The notes below the pieces were generated by a model, which ran no database searches, was not told the DNA's origin, and saw only the letters and a program-made list of their open reading frames with translations. The position numbers and the translations under genes are program-made. From contig CAYUCO010000065.1 of the NCBI GenBank assembly GCA_964443385.1, forward strand, positions 1 through 15,502: a DNA stretch of 15,502 bases. The letters run 5' to 3'. Shown piece after piece: positions 1-8,325 of this stretch (positions are counted from its first letter, which is position 1; every line of letters begins with the position of its first letter). Source of the DNA: VFHP01 sp964443385 (GTDB lineage Bacteria > Chloroflexota > Dehalococcoidia > Lucifugimonadales > UBA2985).

Positions 1-766
1 CGAAACCACTAGCTATCAAGAGGCAATAAATAAGGGTGCATTAGCATTTTTTGGTGACAAATATGGCAATGATGTTAGGGTGGTATCAATTGATTCTGGT
101 AACAATGGGACATTTAGTCTGGAAGTTTGTGGTGGCACACATGTGAGATACACAGGAGATATAGGTTACTGTCATATTGTATCAGAGACCGGTATAGGAT
201 CAGGAATAAGACGTATAGAGGCTCTAACTGGGAGAGCAGCTGAAGACGCCATGTTAGGTCAAAAAAGGATTGTAGAAGCTGTGTCTAAGAGGATACAGGC
301 TGCTCCACAAGAAATAGTTAACAGATTGGATGATTTTGTCTCTACATTTCAATTGACCAGCAGAAGAATCAACGAACTAGAGAGACAACTTCTGAAAAAT
401 GATTTGAGTGCTTTAGTTAGAACGACTATAGGAGAATCCACGCTAATAAAAGGAGAACTTGTAGTATCTTCAGCTGATTTACTTCGAGAGGCTGGTGACT
501 GGATAAAGAATGAAATAGAAAGCGGTATTATTGTTTTAGGTGCTATTTTGAATGATAGACCATCTCTATTGGTAATGGCTACCCAAGATCTGGTTAGTAA
601 AGGTTTTAATTCGGGTGATGTGATTAAGGAAGCTGCCACAATAGTAGGCGGTGGAGGTGGTGGTCGGCCTGATATAGCACAGGCCGGTGGCAAACAACCA
701 GGGAAATTAAAAGCAGCACTTGATTACGCAGAAGAGAAGATATCCTTATGGCTCAAGACTCTGTAA
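1..766 (+). CDS. alaS: Alanine--tRNA ligase, C-terminal part (5' truncated by window edge)
   Basis: AlaS charges tRNA-Ala with alanine and clears mischarged serine or glycine. The reading frame is open from base 2, so only about the last 254 codons are here; the catalytic and tRNA-recognition domains lie outside the window. The visible part begins late in the editing (tRNA_SAD) domain, with the zinc-binding CGGTHV motif (Cys codon 128-130, His codon 140-142). A helical linker follows (about 240-420), then the DHHA1/C-Ala domain, ending in the hallmark glycine run GGGGGGRPD and AQAGG at about 650-700. The TAA stop lies 19 bases inside ruvX, so the two genes are translationally close and probably co-transcribed. 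No odd features were seen. Identification is secure from the editing and C-Ala motifs. Confidence 0.97.
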   Translation, partial: ETTSYQEAINKGALAFFGDKYGNDVRVVSIDSGNNGTFSLEVCGGTHVRYTGDIGYCHIVSETGIGSGIRRIEALTGRAAEDAMLGQKRIVEAVSKRIQAAPQEIVNRLDDFVSTFQLTSRRINELERQLLKNDLSALVRTTIGESTLIKGELVVSSADLLREAGDWIKNEIESGIIVLGAILNDRPSLLVMATQDLVSKGFNSGDVIKEAATIVGGGGGGRPDIAQAGGKQPGKLKAALDYAEEKISLWLKTL

Positions 767-1182
767 GACTTCTTGGTTTGGATGTTGGAGAAAAGCGGAT
801 CGGCGTTGCTGTAGCATATCCGGACGGTATAGTAGTTCGACCACTTGCTGCGATTAACAGATCTTCTATATCTTATGACACAGATAAAGTCGTTTCCCTA
901 ATAAACGAATACAACGTCGAGTTGGTAGTAGTTGGATTACCAATTAGTTTGAACGGGAAATTGAGTCATCAGGCAAAGTTAGTCAAAGAATTTACCCGAT
1001 GTTTGACTGATGCCTCGCCTGTTAGAGTTAAATCACACGATGAAAGATTTTCAACTGTAGAAGCAAATAGATTGTTGATTGATGCGGGTCAGAAGCCTTC
1101 CAGAAACAAAGGTCTTTTGGATTCCGCCTCAGCTGCAGTCATACTCCAATCCTACCTAGAGTCTACTAGATTCAGAAGTTAA
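748..1182 (+). CDS. ruvX: RuvX/YqgF family nuclease (putative pre-16S rRNA nuclease / Holliday junction resolvase-like)
   Basis: A 144-residue RNase H-fold protein of the YqgF/RuvX family, the usual length for the family. Members are implicated in 5' maturation of 16S rRNA and were named after Holliday-junction resolvases. The first strand motif GLDVGEKRIGVA (residues 10-21) holds the metal-binding Asp12. The middle motif VVVGLPISLNGK and the C-terminal DERFSTVEA segment with a later LLDSASAA Asp complete the expected acidic site. The ATG at 748 overlaps the 3' end of alaS by 19 bases; an alaS-ruvX order is common in bacteria. A purine-rich stretch at 731-740 may serve as a ribosome site. The TAA stop at 1180 is followed by a promoter-like site for aroE, so this probably ends a transcription unit that begins at or before alaS. 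Confidence 0.94.
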   Translation: MAQDSVRLLGLDVGEKRIGVAVAYPDGIVVRPLAAINRSSISYDTDKVVSLINEYNVELVVVGLPISLNGKLSHQAKLVKEFTRCLTDASPVRVKSHDERFSTVEANRLLIDAGQKPSRNKGLLDSASAAVILQSYLESTRFRS

Positions 1183-1188
1183 TAATTA

Positions 1189-1218
1189 TTGATGGTAGAT
1201 TGATTATGCTGGTATACT
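1189..1218 (+). promoter_or_regulatory. Candidate sigma-70-type promoter for aroE
   Basis: TTGATG (1189-1194) and TATACT (1213-1218) are separated by 18 bases, matching the housekeeping promoter pattern well. Transcription would start near 1225, giving a leader of about 30 nt before the aroE ATG. This is read by eye and untested. Confidence 0.5.
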
Positions 1219-1254
1219 CCAGTGAAATTAAAGCTGTTAGCGAGTTCTTGATTA

Positions 1255-2115
1255 ATGATAAAGACGATTTTTCTGCTAGGACATCCGGTTGGCCACTCTA
1301 TTTCACCAATATTTCAACAAGTAGCCTTGGATTACTATAATTTACCAATAGTTTATAAACCGATCGATGTATTACCGGACAAATTAGCGGAAACCATAGA
1401 TTTATTAAGACAGGAAGATTTCGTCGGAGCTAATGTTACTGTTCCTCATAAAGAAACAGTTTTCGATTTGTTAGATGAAGTAGATGACATTGCTAGAGTT
1501 GTTGGTGCCGTTAATACTATTGAGAACCAATCTGGTAAACTTATCGGCCATAATACAGATGTAGATGGTTTTATAATGTCTTTAAAAAAAAATGCAACAT
1601 TTAACCCATATGGGAAAAAATGTGTAGTAATTGGAGCAGGTGGAAGCGCAAGAGCGGTCATAACAGGTTTACTCGGTGTTGGAGTAGCCCACATAGCAAT
1701 ATTCAACCGAACATTTTTAAGGGCTGCAAATCTCGCGAATACAATGAACCCTGAAGGAAACAAAATACAAGCTATTGATATGCAGGAAATTAATCTCTTC
1801 GAAAGATTTGTTCAAGAAGCTGATTTGGTAGTTAATTGTACATCAATAGGTATGAAAGGCGGACCGGATCCTGAAAAAACACCTGTGCCTGTAGATATTA
1901 TATCTGCGAAATCTTTGATCACAGATCTGGTCTACAACCCTGAACAGACTTCACTAATAAGAGGGGCTAGTAAAGCTGGTGCTAATGTTTTGACGGGATT
2001 ATCTATGTTAGTCTACCAAGGGGCCATATCATTTGAGATATGGACTGGTAAGAAGGCACCAGTAGATCAAATGTTTTTCGCAGCCAAAGTCGCTATTAAT
2101 AAACAGGCTGAATAG
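1255..2115 (+). CDS. aroE: Shikimate dehydrogenase (NADP+)
   Basis: Reduces 3-dehydroshikimate to shikimate with NADPH, the fourth step of the chorismate pathway. The 286-residue protein is of normal length. The substrate domain shows HSISP (14-18, the shikimate-binding serines), the catalytic lysine in NVTVPHK (Lys66), and NTDVDG with the partner Asp102. The Rossmann domain carries GAGGSAR (127-133) and the NADP-binding NRT (151-153). The C-terminal end has the expected GLSMLVYQGAISFEIWTG signature. The ATG at 1255 gives the correct N terminus directly ahead of the first strand; a Shine-Dalgarno is weak (GCGAG around 1240). It is followed after 186 bases by aroC, another enzyme of the same pathway. 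A promoter-like site sits just upstream. The reading frame is intact. Confidence 0.97.
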   Translation: MIKTIFLLGHPVGHSISPIFQQVALDYYNLPIVYKPIDVLPDKLAETIDLLRQEDFVGANVTVPHKETVFDLLDEVDDIARVVGAVNTIENQSGKLIGHNTDVDGFIMSLKKNATFNPYGKKCVVIGAGGSARAVITGLLGVGVAHIAIFNRTFLRAANLANTMNPEGNKIQAIDMQEINLFERFVQEADLVVNCTSIGMKGGPDPEKTPVPVDIISAKSLITDLVYNPEQTSLIRGASKAGANVLTGLSMLVYQGAISFEIWTGKKAPVDQMFFAAKVAINKQAE

Positions 2116-2128
2116 AATCTATTATTGC

Positions 2129-2185
2129 ATTCGAATAATTATATAATTGATGCTGCTAAAATTTTAGGCATGCAATATATATTGC
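2129..2185. repeat. Cluster of four perfect palindromes in the aroE-aroC gap
   Basis: Within 57 bases there are four perfect dyads: ATTCGAAT (2129-2136), AATTATATAATT (2137-2148), CTAAAATTTTAG (2156-2167) and GCAATATATATTGC (2172-2185). None is followed by a clear T-run, so they do not look like a terminator. The last one is centred about 54 bases before the predicted aroC transcription start, a usual position for a regulator site. High A+T raises the chance of fortuitous palindromes. Confidence 0.5.
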
Positions 2186-2195
2186 CTTTACTCAA

Positions 2196-2226
2196 TTGTA
2201 AATAGTAGGATTAATCAGGGTATAAT
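2196..2226 (+). promoter_or_regulatory. Candidate promoter for aroC
   Basis: A perfect -10 box TATAAT lies at 2221-2226. The best -35 is TTGTAA (2196-2201) with a long 19-base spacer, so the upstream element is weak and might rely on an activator. The predicted leader of about 70 nt contains a 6-bp stem-loop, GTCTCA (2250-2255) pairing with TGAGAC (2266-2271). Confidence 0.45.
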
Positions 2227-2301
2227 GGTTTAATTGGTGATCAGAATTTGTCTCAAATTTGTTGATGAGACGTATTGAACGGATATGAGGAGATGTGTTA
2301 A

Positions 2302-3552
2302 ATGCTAAGGTTTCTCACTGCAGGCGAATCACACGGAAAAAGTTTAACTACTATAATTGAAGGTATTCCTGCCGGATTAGAAATTACGGAGGAATATATA
2401 GAAAAGGATATGGCACGCCGGCAAATAGGATATGGTAGAGGCGGCAGAATGCAGATAGAAAAAGACCGTGCTGAAATCTTGTCTGGTGTGAGGCATGGCT
2501 TGACTTTAGGTTCTCCAATTACCATGTTGATAATAAACAGGGATTGGTCCACAGGAAAAGGACCAGACGGAGTTCCTTGGATGGATGAGATGAATGTTGC
2601 TCCCTCAGATGTGCCATTCGAACCCATTACTCATATAAGACCAGGCCACGCGGATACTCCTGGAGTCACTAAGTATATGCAATCTGATGCCCGTAATATT
2701 TTGGAGCGTTCAAGCGCTAGAGAGTTTGCAGCTAGAGTGGCAGCTGGCGCAGTGGCGAAACGATTTTTGGAAGAATTCGGTATAAGTGTCCATGGCCATG
2801 TATTGTCTATTGGTGGTATTCACTCCAACTCATCTGGCGATGTTGATTGGGCAAAGTTAGAGGAATCACCATACCATAAAGAAAATACGGAAGGGTCCAA
2901 GATATCAGCAGTTAGATGTGCAGATCCTGTAGCGGCTGATCTAATGATAAAAGAAATTGATAAAGCCAGAGAATCAGGAGATAGCTTGGGTGGCAGAATA
3001 GAGATTATCGCCACAGGTGCACCAATTGGTTTGGGTAGTCATATACAATGGGATAGAAAGTTAACTACTAAATTAGCGGGAGCTATTATGAGTATGAATG
3101 CGGTCAAAGGAGTTGAATTTGGCGCAGGATTTTCTCAAGCTGATTTAAGAGGCTCTCAGGTTCATGATGTGGTAAAACCAGTTGGTGAATGGGGCAAAGA
3201 ATCTGATGAGAAAATAGATAGACCATGGCCAAGGAGGACTAATAATTCCGGCGGATTAGAGGGAGGGATGACCACTGGAGAACCTTTGATAATTAAGGCT
3301 GTAGTCAAACCAATAGCAACTATAATAAATGGTCTTGAGACTGTGGATCTGTTGACTGGTGAATTTGTTTCAAAAGCTCATTTCGAGCGAAGTGACATAA
3401 CCTTTGTTCCAAGTTGTGCGGTTGTGGGAGAGGCAATGGTGGCTCTGGTGCTCGCCGAGGCAGTGTTGGAAAAATTTGGTGGCGATCATATTGAAGAAAC
3501 AAAACGTAATTGGAGATCTTATATGACTACAACATCTCCAAGGGCAAAATGA
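2302..3552 (+). CDS. aroC: Chorismate synthase
   Basis: Converts 5-enolpyruvylshikimate-3-phosphate to chorismate using reduced FMN, the last step of the common aromatic pathway. Family signatures are all present: GESHG with catalytic His11, the phosphate/FMN-binding RGGRMQIE (46-53), RPGHAD with the second catalytic His116, NILERSSARE (132-141), and the C-terminal RRTNNSGGLEGGMTTGEP segment. At 416 residues it is slightly longer than many homologues, with extra residues at the C terminus. GAGGAG (2287-2292) lies 9 bases before the ATG and fixes the start. It follows aroE, forming a small shikimate group, and may have its own promoter. The 3' gap to proB is 70 bases with no convincing terminator. 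Confidence 0.98.
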   Translation: MLRFLTAGESHGKSLTTIIEGIPAGLEITEEYIEKDMARRQIGYGRGGRMQIEKDRAEILSGVRHGLTLGSPITMLIINRDWSTGKGPDGVPWMDEMNVAPSDVPFEPITHIRPGHADTPGVTKYMQSDARNILERSSAREFAARVAAGAVAKRFLEEFGISVHGHVLSIGGIHSNSSGDVDWAKLEESPYHKENTEGSKISAVRCADPVAADLMIKEIDKARESGDSLGGRIEIIATGAPIGLGSHIQWDRKLTTKLAGAIMSMNAVKGVEFGAGFSQADLRGSQVHDVVKPVGEWGKESDEKIDRPWPRRTNNSGGLEGGMTTGEPLIIKAVVKPIATIINGLETVDLLTGEFVSKAHFERSDITFVPSCAVVGEAMVALVLAEAVLEKFGGDHIEETKRNWRSYMTTTSPRAK

Positions 3553-3622
3553 TTCAGGTTGGGAAGTTTACTTATGAGTCCGCAATTTGTGTTTTATTTG
3601 CATTCTATTGGTCTGAATTAAT

Positions 3623-4759
3623 ATGAGTGATCGGATAGATCAAATTAAAAATCCTCGCAGAATAGTAGTGAAAATTGGTACTAATGTATTGATTGATGAT
3701 TCTGGTCAATTAGACTTGGAATTAATTGAAAACTTAGTATCTGACATTGCTAGTGTTCATCAACAAGGCATAGAGGTGGTTATTGTCACGTCTGGAGCTA
3801 TTGCTTTTGGTGCAAATATGCTAGGAATTGATATGGAGAATCAGGATGTTCGTTCTAAGCAGGCTTTGGCTGCTGTTGGCCAAAGCAGATTGATGCATGC
3901 ATACGAGCAAATATTTGAAACCCACAATATAGTTGTGGCACAAGCTTTGATTTCTAGATCAGACATTACTGACAGAGAAGGTTATCTTAATGTTCGGAAT
4001 ACACTTGTAACATTAATGGATTTCAATACTGTTCCAATTATTAATGAAAATGATGTAGTAGCCTTGGAGGAAATAGGAGTTAAAGTTTTTGGGGACAATG
4101 ATAATTTATCTTCTATGGTATCTAATTTAATTGATGCAGATCTCTTAATATTGTTAAGTGATATTGATGGTTTGCACACTATGGATCCTCATCGGCACCC
4201 CGATGCTGAGTTAGTTTTGGAAGTAGACACAATAGATGAGAGCATTGAGGCTATGGCTGGAATTTCTCATAGTTCTAGGAGCAAGGGAGGGATGCAAGCT
4301 AAATTGGATGCTATAAAATTAGCGACGGCCTCAGGTATAGCAGTTGTGTTGGTTAACGGTAGGAATCCGTCGGTTGTGAGTGCCGTTTTGGAAGGCAAAA
4401 ATGTAGGGACCTTTTTTAAATCTTCTTCAACCAAGATGGAGAGTCGTAAGAGATGGATGCTTAGTGGACTTTCCAACGACTGCAAAATTGTTGTTGATTT
4501 TGGGGCGGCCAATGCGTTGTTGCAAGGCAAAAGCAGCCTCCTTCCTGCTGGGATTAGTGAAGTCGTAGGTGTTTGTAAAAGGGGAGATATTATATCTATC
4601 GAGAATATGAATGGTAAACCTATAGCTTGTGGTATTACAGGATACGATTCTGAAGATATATCTGTCATCAAAGGTTTGCATTCTGATGATATTCTCAAGA
4701 TTCTGGGGTATTATTACGGCGAGGAAATAATACATAGAAATAACATGGTTTTGTTATGA
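3623..4759 (+). CDS. proB: Glutamate 5-kinase with C-terminal PUA domain
   Basis: Phosphorylates L-glutamate with ATP, the first and usually proline-inhibited step of proline synthesis. Residues 1-260 form the amino-acid kinase domain: VVKIGTNVL (15-23), TSGAIAFG (56-63), NENDVV (141-146), FGDND (156-160) and LLSDIDGL (177-184). Residues from about 276 on form the PUA domain found in long ProBs, including GKSSLLPAGI and the following RGD. The usual GTGGM loop reads SKGGM here (220-224), a mild departure that keeps the GGM core. At 378 residues it is full length. No good Shine-Dalgarno precedes the ATG. proA follows after 68 bases, so the two are probably one unit making glutamate semialdehyde. 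Confidence 0.97.
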   Translation: MSDRIDQIKNPRRIVVKIGTNVLIDDSGQLDLELIENLVSDIASVHQQGIEVVIVTSGAIAFGANMLGIDMENQDVRSKQALAAVGQSRLMHAYEQIFETHNIVVAQALISRSDITDREGYLNVRNTLVTLMDFNTVPIINENDVVALEEIGVKVFGDNDNLSSMVSNLIDADLLILLSDIDGLHTMDPHRHPDAELVLEVDTIDESIEAMAGISHSSRSKGGMQAKLDAIKLATASGIAVVLVNGRNPSVVSAVLEGKNVGTFFKSSSTKMESRKRWMLSGLSNDCKIVVDFGAANALLQGKSSLLPAGISEVVGVCKRGDIISIENMNGKPIACGITGYDSEDISVIKGLHSDDILKILGYYYGEEIIHRNNMVLL

Positions 4760-4827
4760 AAGCTCTTAACTCCGTAGTTTTCAATTATTATTTAGTAAGA
4801 CTGTACCTGTAGTATGGGGAATTTAAC

Positions 4828-6102
4828 ATGACGAAGATGAACGACGAATTAATTGTAAAAGGTTCCAATGCTAGGTTGGCTTCAAAAGAACTTGCGAAAT
4901 TGTCCTCAGATATCAAAAACGAGGCATTGTTACGAATAGCTAACAACCTAGAGAGTCGTTGCCAGGATATAATACAAGTTAATGCCAAAGATATAGATGC
5001 TGGAAAAGAAAAAGGTTTAACTGATGCACTTTTAGACAGATTGCTGTTGAATCAAGACAGGATTGTCGGTATGGCTAATGATTTGCGCAATATAGTAAAC
5101 ATCCCAGATCCAGTCGGAGTTATTATTGATCAAAGGGTTTTACCTAATGGGTTAAATGTAAGCCGGAGAAGAGTTCCATTGGGGGTTATCGGTGCCATAT
5201 ATGAGAGTCGACCAAATGTTACTATAGACATATCTGCTTTATGCCTAAAATCTGGTAATGCTGTTATCTTAAGAGGAGGCAGTGAGGCTATAAATTCGAA
5301 TAGAATACTTTCTGATATAGTTCGGCAATCCATATCAGATGTTGGTATACCAATAAATTCGGTTTGTTTCGTCGACTCTCCGGACAGGTTAGTAGTAGAC
5401 CAAATGTTATCTATGAAGAATGATATAGATCTTTTGATACCTAGAGGAGGAGCTGATTTCATACGTTATGTAGGAAATAATGCTACTATGCCGGTTATCA
5501 CCGGTGGGATAGGTGTTTGTCATACTTATGTAGACCAGTTCGCCGATTTGGATAAATCAGTAGCTATATCATATAACGCAAAGGTGCAGAGACCCACAGT
5601 ATGCAATGCCATGGACACATTAATTATTCATTCAGCTGTGGCATCGTCTTACCTTACAGAAATTGCAAAAAAATGGTCGGAGGCGGATGTGGAGATACAT
5701 TGTGACTCAAAAGCAATGAGCATTTTAGATCCAATAGAAGGTCTAAGACTGAAACGAGCAGATGACGGGGATTGGGGTACGGAATTCTTGTCATTGATAG
5801 TATCTGTGGCTGTAGTTGATTCATTGCAGGAAGCATTGGATCACATTGATGTATATGGATCTGGACATTCAGAAGCCATTATTACTGAAGATTATTCTAA
5901 TGCAATGAAATTTCTTGATGACGTGGATGCTGCAGCAGTGTTTGTGAATGCTAGTACTAGGTTTACCGATGGTTCTGCGTTAGGTTTAGGAGCTGAGGTG
6001 GCAATCAGCACTAATAAAATGCATGCAAGGGGTCCAATGGGACTGAACGAATTGACTTCTTACAAGTGGACAATAGTCGGTGATGGTCAGGTAAGAGAAT
6101 AA
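4828..6102 (+). CDS. proA: Glutamate-5-semialdehyde dehydrogenase (gamma-glutamyl phosphate reductase)
   Basis: Reduces gamma-glutamyl phosphate to glutamate semialdehyde with NADPH, directly after ProB. The 424-residue protein is full length and shows VPLGVIGAIYESRPN (116-130), GNAVILRGGSEA, and LLIPRGGADFIRYV. The catalytic cysteine is Cys259 within QRPTVCNAMDTLI; the glutamate common three residues after the CN pair is aspartate here. The C-terminal GSALGLGAEVAISTNK and ARGPMGLNELTSYKW motifs are intact. The chosen ATG at 4828 has GGGGAA some 8 bases upstream; an in-frame ATG at 4837 is the alternative. Its TAA ends only 12 bases from the 3' end of the opposing protease gene, leaving no room for a separate terminator. 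Confidence 0.97.
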   Translation: MTKMNDELIVKGSNARLASKELAKLSSDIKNEALLRIANNLESRCQDIIQVNAKDIDAGKEKGLTDALLDRLLLNQDRIVGMANDLRNIVNIPDPVGVIIDQRVLPNGLNVSRRRVPLGVIGAIYESRPNVTIDISALCLKSGNAVILRGGSEAINSNRILSDIVRQSISDVGIPINSVCFVDSPDRLVVDQMLSMKNDIDLLIPRGGADFIRYVGNNATMPVITGGIGVCHTYVDQFADLDKSVAISYNAKVQRPTVCNAMDTLIIHSAVASSYLTEIAKKWSEADVEIHCDSKAMSILDPIEGLRLKRADDGDWGTEFLSLIVSVAVVDSLQEALDHIDVYGSGHSEAIITEDYSNAMKFLDDVDAAAVFVNASTRFTDGSALGLGAEVAISTNKMHARGPMGLNELTSYKWTIVGDGQVRE

Positions 6103-6114
6103 TAAGTTTGTTTG

Positions 6115-7350
6115 CTAAGAACCTCTAGGTTGTTCCTCAAGTGTAATATTTAGATCTAGAATATCATCACCCCTGGATACGGTAACTTTTGCTTCCATTC
6201 CTATGTCATATCCTCTGACTACCTTTTGTAGTTGTTTAACAGTAGTTACCTCTATATCTTCGAATGCAGTTATTACGTCTCCAACTAATATTCCTGCTTC
6301 TTCTGCAGGTCCTGTCATATCTATCCTTGTTATAAGTACACCTTTATTAACCGATAGGTTTTCTTGGTTTACTATTACCGGAGTAACGTCTGTGACTCCA
6401 ACTCCCATCCATCCAAACACTACCTTGCCATGTTCTAGGATTGACGATATTACTGGCACGACAGTGAATGAACTGACAGCGAATCCTATGCCTTCTCCTT
6501 GTGATGTTCTGGCCGTGTTTATACCGACTATGTCACCCTCTAAGTCAATTAATGGTCCACCACTATTCCCCTGATTAATTGCAGCATCAGTTTGTATCAT
6601 GTTAAACAACCTACCGCCTTCAGTGTCTATATATCTGTCAAGAGCTCCTACTATGCCTAGAGTGACGGTTGGACCTCCTGGTAAGGCCAGAGCATTGCCT
6701 ATCGCGATTACCCAGTCTCCAATTTGTAGAGAATCTGGATCTGCGAAACTAGAGGCATCGTAAGTGCCTTTTGGTATTTCGATAACAGCTAAATCTGACG
6801 CCGGGTCTGTACCACGTATTTTGGCTATGAATGACCTACCATCATCTAGAAAAACATTGATTTCGGTGGCACCATTAACAACATGGTTGTTAGTTACTAT
6901 TAACCCTGATTCGTCAAATAGGACCCCAGTGCCTTGAGCTTCTTGTTCAACATTTCTACAGCCAAAAAAGAAATCACATTGTTCTATGTTTGATTCTGTT
7001 CTAATGGATACTACAGATGGCTTGACTTGGGATACTATTTTAGATACCGAAGGAAGACCTTTTATCAATGGCATAGGGGTAGGAATAGGCGTGGGCGTAG
7101 GAGTAGGAGTGGGTATAAATATAGGTGTTGGTGTCGCGGTGGCGATAGGGACAATCGCCGTTGATGTTTCTATGGGAACCTGAGTATTATCAGATGTATG
7201 ATTCGGTACAGGTTTTGTGGGATTTTCTTGGGAGGTTTCACTTGTGATTCCATTCTTGTTTATAGGGTCAATACTGCCAGTATCGCATCCGATAACCAGT
7301 AAAATAATCATTACTGCCAAGTAAATTAACTTAACCAACGAGTTCGTCAT
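6115..7350 (-). CDS. htrA: HtrA/DegP-type trypsin-like serine protease with PDZ domain, lipoprotein
   Basis: A surface protein-quality-control protease. The 411-residue product starts with a lipoprotein signal peptide: a hydrophobic stretch (8-20) and lipobox VIGC with lipidated Cys22. A polar Ser/Thr/Pro-rich linker (24-98) follows, including a PT-repeat tract at about 73-94. The trypsin-like domain (about 100-305) has the triad His156 (TNNHVV), Asp186 (SDLAVIEI) and Ser263 (QGNSGGPL). One PDZ domain occupies roughly 312-402 (GVLITRI, AGILVGDVI). Cys125 and Cys131 could form a small disulphide loop, matching an extracytoplasmic site. The start has GGAA about 7 bases upstream. Upstream lies the yihY-like gene on the same strand, separated by 97 bases holding an inverted repeat and a -10 box, so it probably has its own control. 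Whether it is DegP-, DegQ- or DegS-like cannot be decided. Confidence 0.93.
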   Translation of the reverse strand: MTNSLVKLIYLAVMIILLVIGCDTGSIDPINKNGITSETSQENPTKPVPNHTSDNTQVPIETSTAIVPIATATPTPIFIPTPTPTPTPIPTPMPLIKGLPSVSKIVSQVKPSVVSIRTESNIEQCDFFFGCRNVEQEAQGTGVLFDESGLIVTNNHVVNGATEINVFLDDGRSFIAKIRGTDPASDLAVIEIPKGTYDASSFADPDSLQIGDWVIAIGNALALPGGPTVTLGIVGALDRYIDTEGGRLFNMIQTDAAINQGNSGGPLIDLEGDIVGINTARTSQGEGIGFAVSSFTVVPVISSILEHGKVVFGWMGVGVTDVTPVIVNQENLSVNKGVLITRIDMTGPAEEAGILVGDVITAFEDIEVTTVKQLQKVVRGYDIGMEAKVTVSRGDDILDLNITLEEQPRGS

Positions 7351-7371
7351 CTTTAATTCCTGATAAATTTC

Positions 7372-7394
7372 CGCAATTATATAGGTAAATTGCG
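7372..7394 (-). promoter_or_regulatory. Inverted repeat over the candidate htrA promoter
   Basis: CGCAATT (7372-7378) and AATTGCG (7388-7394) form a perfect 7-bp dyad with a 9-base spacer. On the minus strand a perfect TATAAT (complement of 7376-7381) sits across one arm and the spacer. A TTCACA element is 20 bases upstream (18 bases from an alternative TATATA -10). The repeat therefore covers the likely -10 region, as an operator would. It lacks a T-run and is not a convincing terminator for the gene upstream. Confidence 0.5.
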
Positions 7395-7447
7395 AAAAAC
7401 CTGTGAATTTTTAATCTTCTGTTCAATCTCTATCTAAAGTCCTCTAT

Positions 7448-8314
7448 TCAGAGTTTCACTATGTCTTCTATTTCCTTTTCTTTTACAAGGCTATATTGTG
7501 AAAAACGGGAAGTAATGGTTGATCCAAAGAGAAGTATTATGGATGAAACGTAAACCCAGACTAATAGTACTACTATACTTCCTACAGAACCGTATATAGT
7601 TGAATATATGGAAGAATTTCCTATAAACCAAACAAAAACATTTTTAAGTATTTCGAAACCAGTTGTCGCGAATATAGCGCCAGGTAGTGGTTCGGTTATT
7701 TTGACATTTGTATTCGGTAGTAACCAATAGATTGCAAAAAATACTATGAAGGATAGCGTGGGAGGTAAAGCCGATGCTAATCTTTCCCACAGCAATGCCC
7801 CGTCCACATAAGTTTCTCGAGTAATGAATTCTAGTATTTCCATCAGATAAGTTAGTATGGCTGTAGAAAAAATAGAAATCAGCATCAAAACTGCAGCCAC
7901 AACCATAAAAGTGATATCTATCAAGCGTTCCTTTAAAAAGGATCTCGGTCTGGTTATACCCCATGTGGCATTTATTCCTTTACGTATTGAACCAAAAACA
8001 GCTGTTCCTGCCCAGAGCAAACCTAGAATACCTACTATACCAGCAATGTTTCTGCTATTGACCGCACTAGTTATTATTTCACTTATAGTTTCTTCAGAAA
8101 CAGGAGACTGTTGTGCTACCCGGTTTGCGAGTTCATCTATAGATTCTTGTCCTAATAGAAAACTTAAACCAGATATTATAGCTACTATAAGGGGGAACAG
8201 AGAAAACAACGTGTAGTAAGATATGGCTGCGGATAGTTGTGGCCCATTCTTGCCCAAAAAATCATTTATGGCTCTCCACGAGGCACCAACTAACTTAACT
8301 AATGTAGTAAACAA
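7448..8314 (-). CDS. YihY/BrkB (UPF0761) family inner-membrane protein
   Basis: A 288-residue integral membrane protein of the YihY family, once called ribonuclease BN by mistake; its function is uncertain, with transport suggested. Hydrophobic segments lie at about 28-54, 90-108, 133-158, 184-200, 209-232 and 243-265, giving about six helices. Family signatures are visible: SAAISYYTLFSLFPL (28-42), GIRKGINATWG-like loop (109-119), LLPNTNV (198-204) and YGSVGSIVVLLVWVYVSS (241-258). The start is TTG: an in-frame TAG lies two codons upstream and no ATG occurs near. The Shine-Dalgarno is poor (GGAT). A good promoter with an overlapping inverted repeat lies just upstream, and the leader would be short. 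It shares the strand with the HtrA-like protease, both being envelope proteins, but the 97-base gap and second promoter argue for partly separate expression. Confidence 0.88.
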   Translation of the reverse strand: MFTTLVKLVGASWRAINDFLGKNGPQLSAAISYYTLFSLFPLIVAIISGLSFLLGQESIDELANRVAQQSPVSEETISEIITSAVNSRNIAGIVGILGLLWAGTAVFGSIRKGINATWGITRPRSFLKERLIDITFMVVAAVLMLISIFSTAILTYLMEILEFITRETYVDGALLWERLASALPPTLSFIVFFAIYWLLPNTNVKITEPLPGAIFATTGFEILKNVFVWFIGNSSIYSTIYGSVGSIVVLLVWVYVSSIILLFGSTITSRFSQYSLVKEKEIEDIVKL

Positions 8315-8325
8315 TTTCTAATCCA

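Noticed and set aside
4267..4735. Two long minus-strand frames opposite proB
   Set aside because: They overlap each other and the well-conserved proB coding sequence, have no recognisable domains, and no ribosome sites.
6103..6114. Possible terminator between convergent proA and htrA
   Set aside because: Only 12 bases separate the stops and no stem is visible around them.
6986..7183. Plus-strand Gly/Val/Ile-rich frame of 65 codons
   Set aside because: It is the complement of the Pro-Thr linker repeat of the HtrA-like protease, with no start signal or family features.
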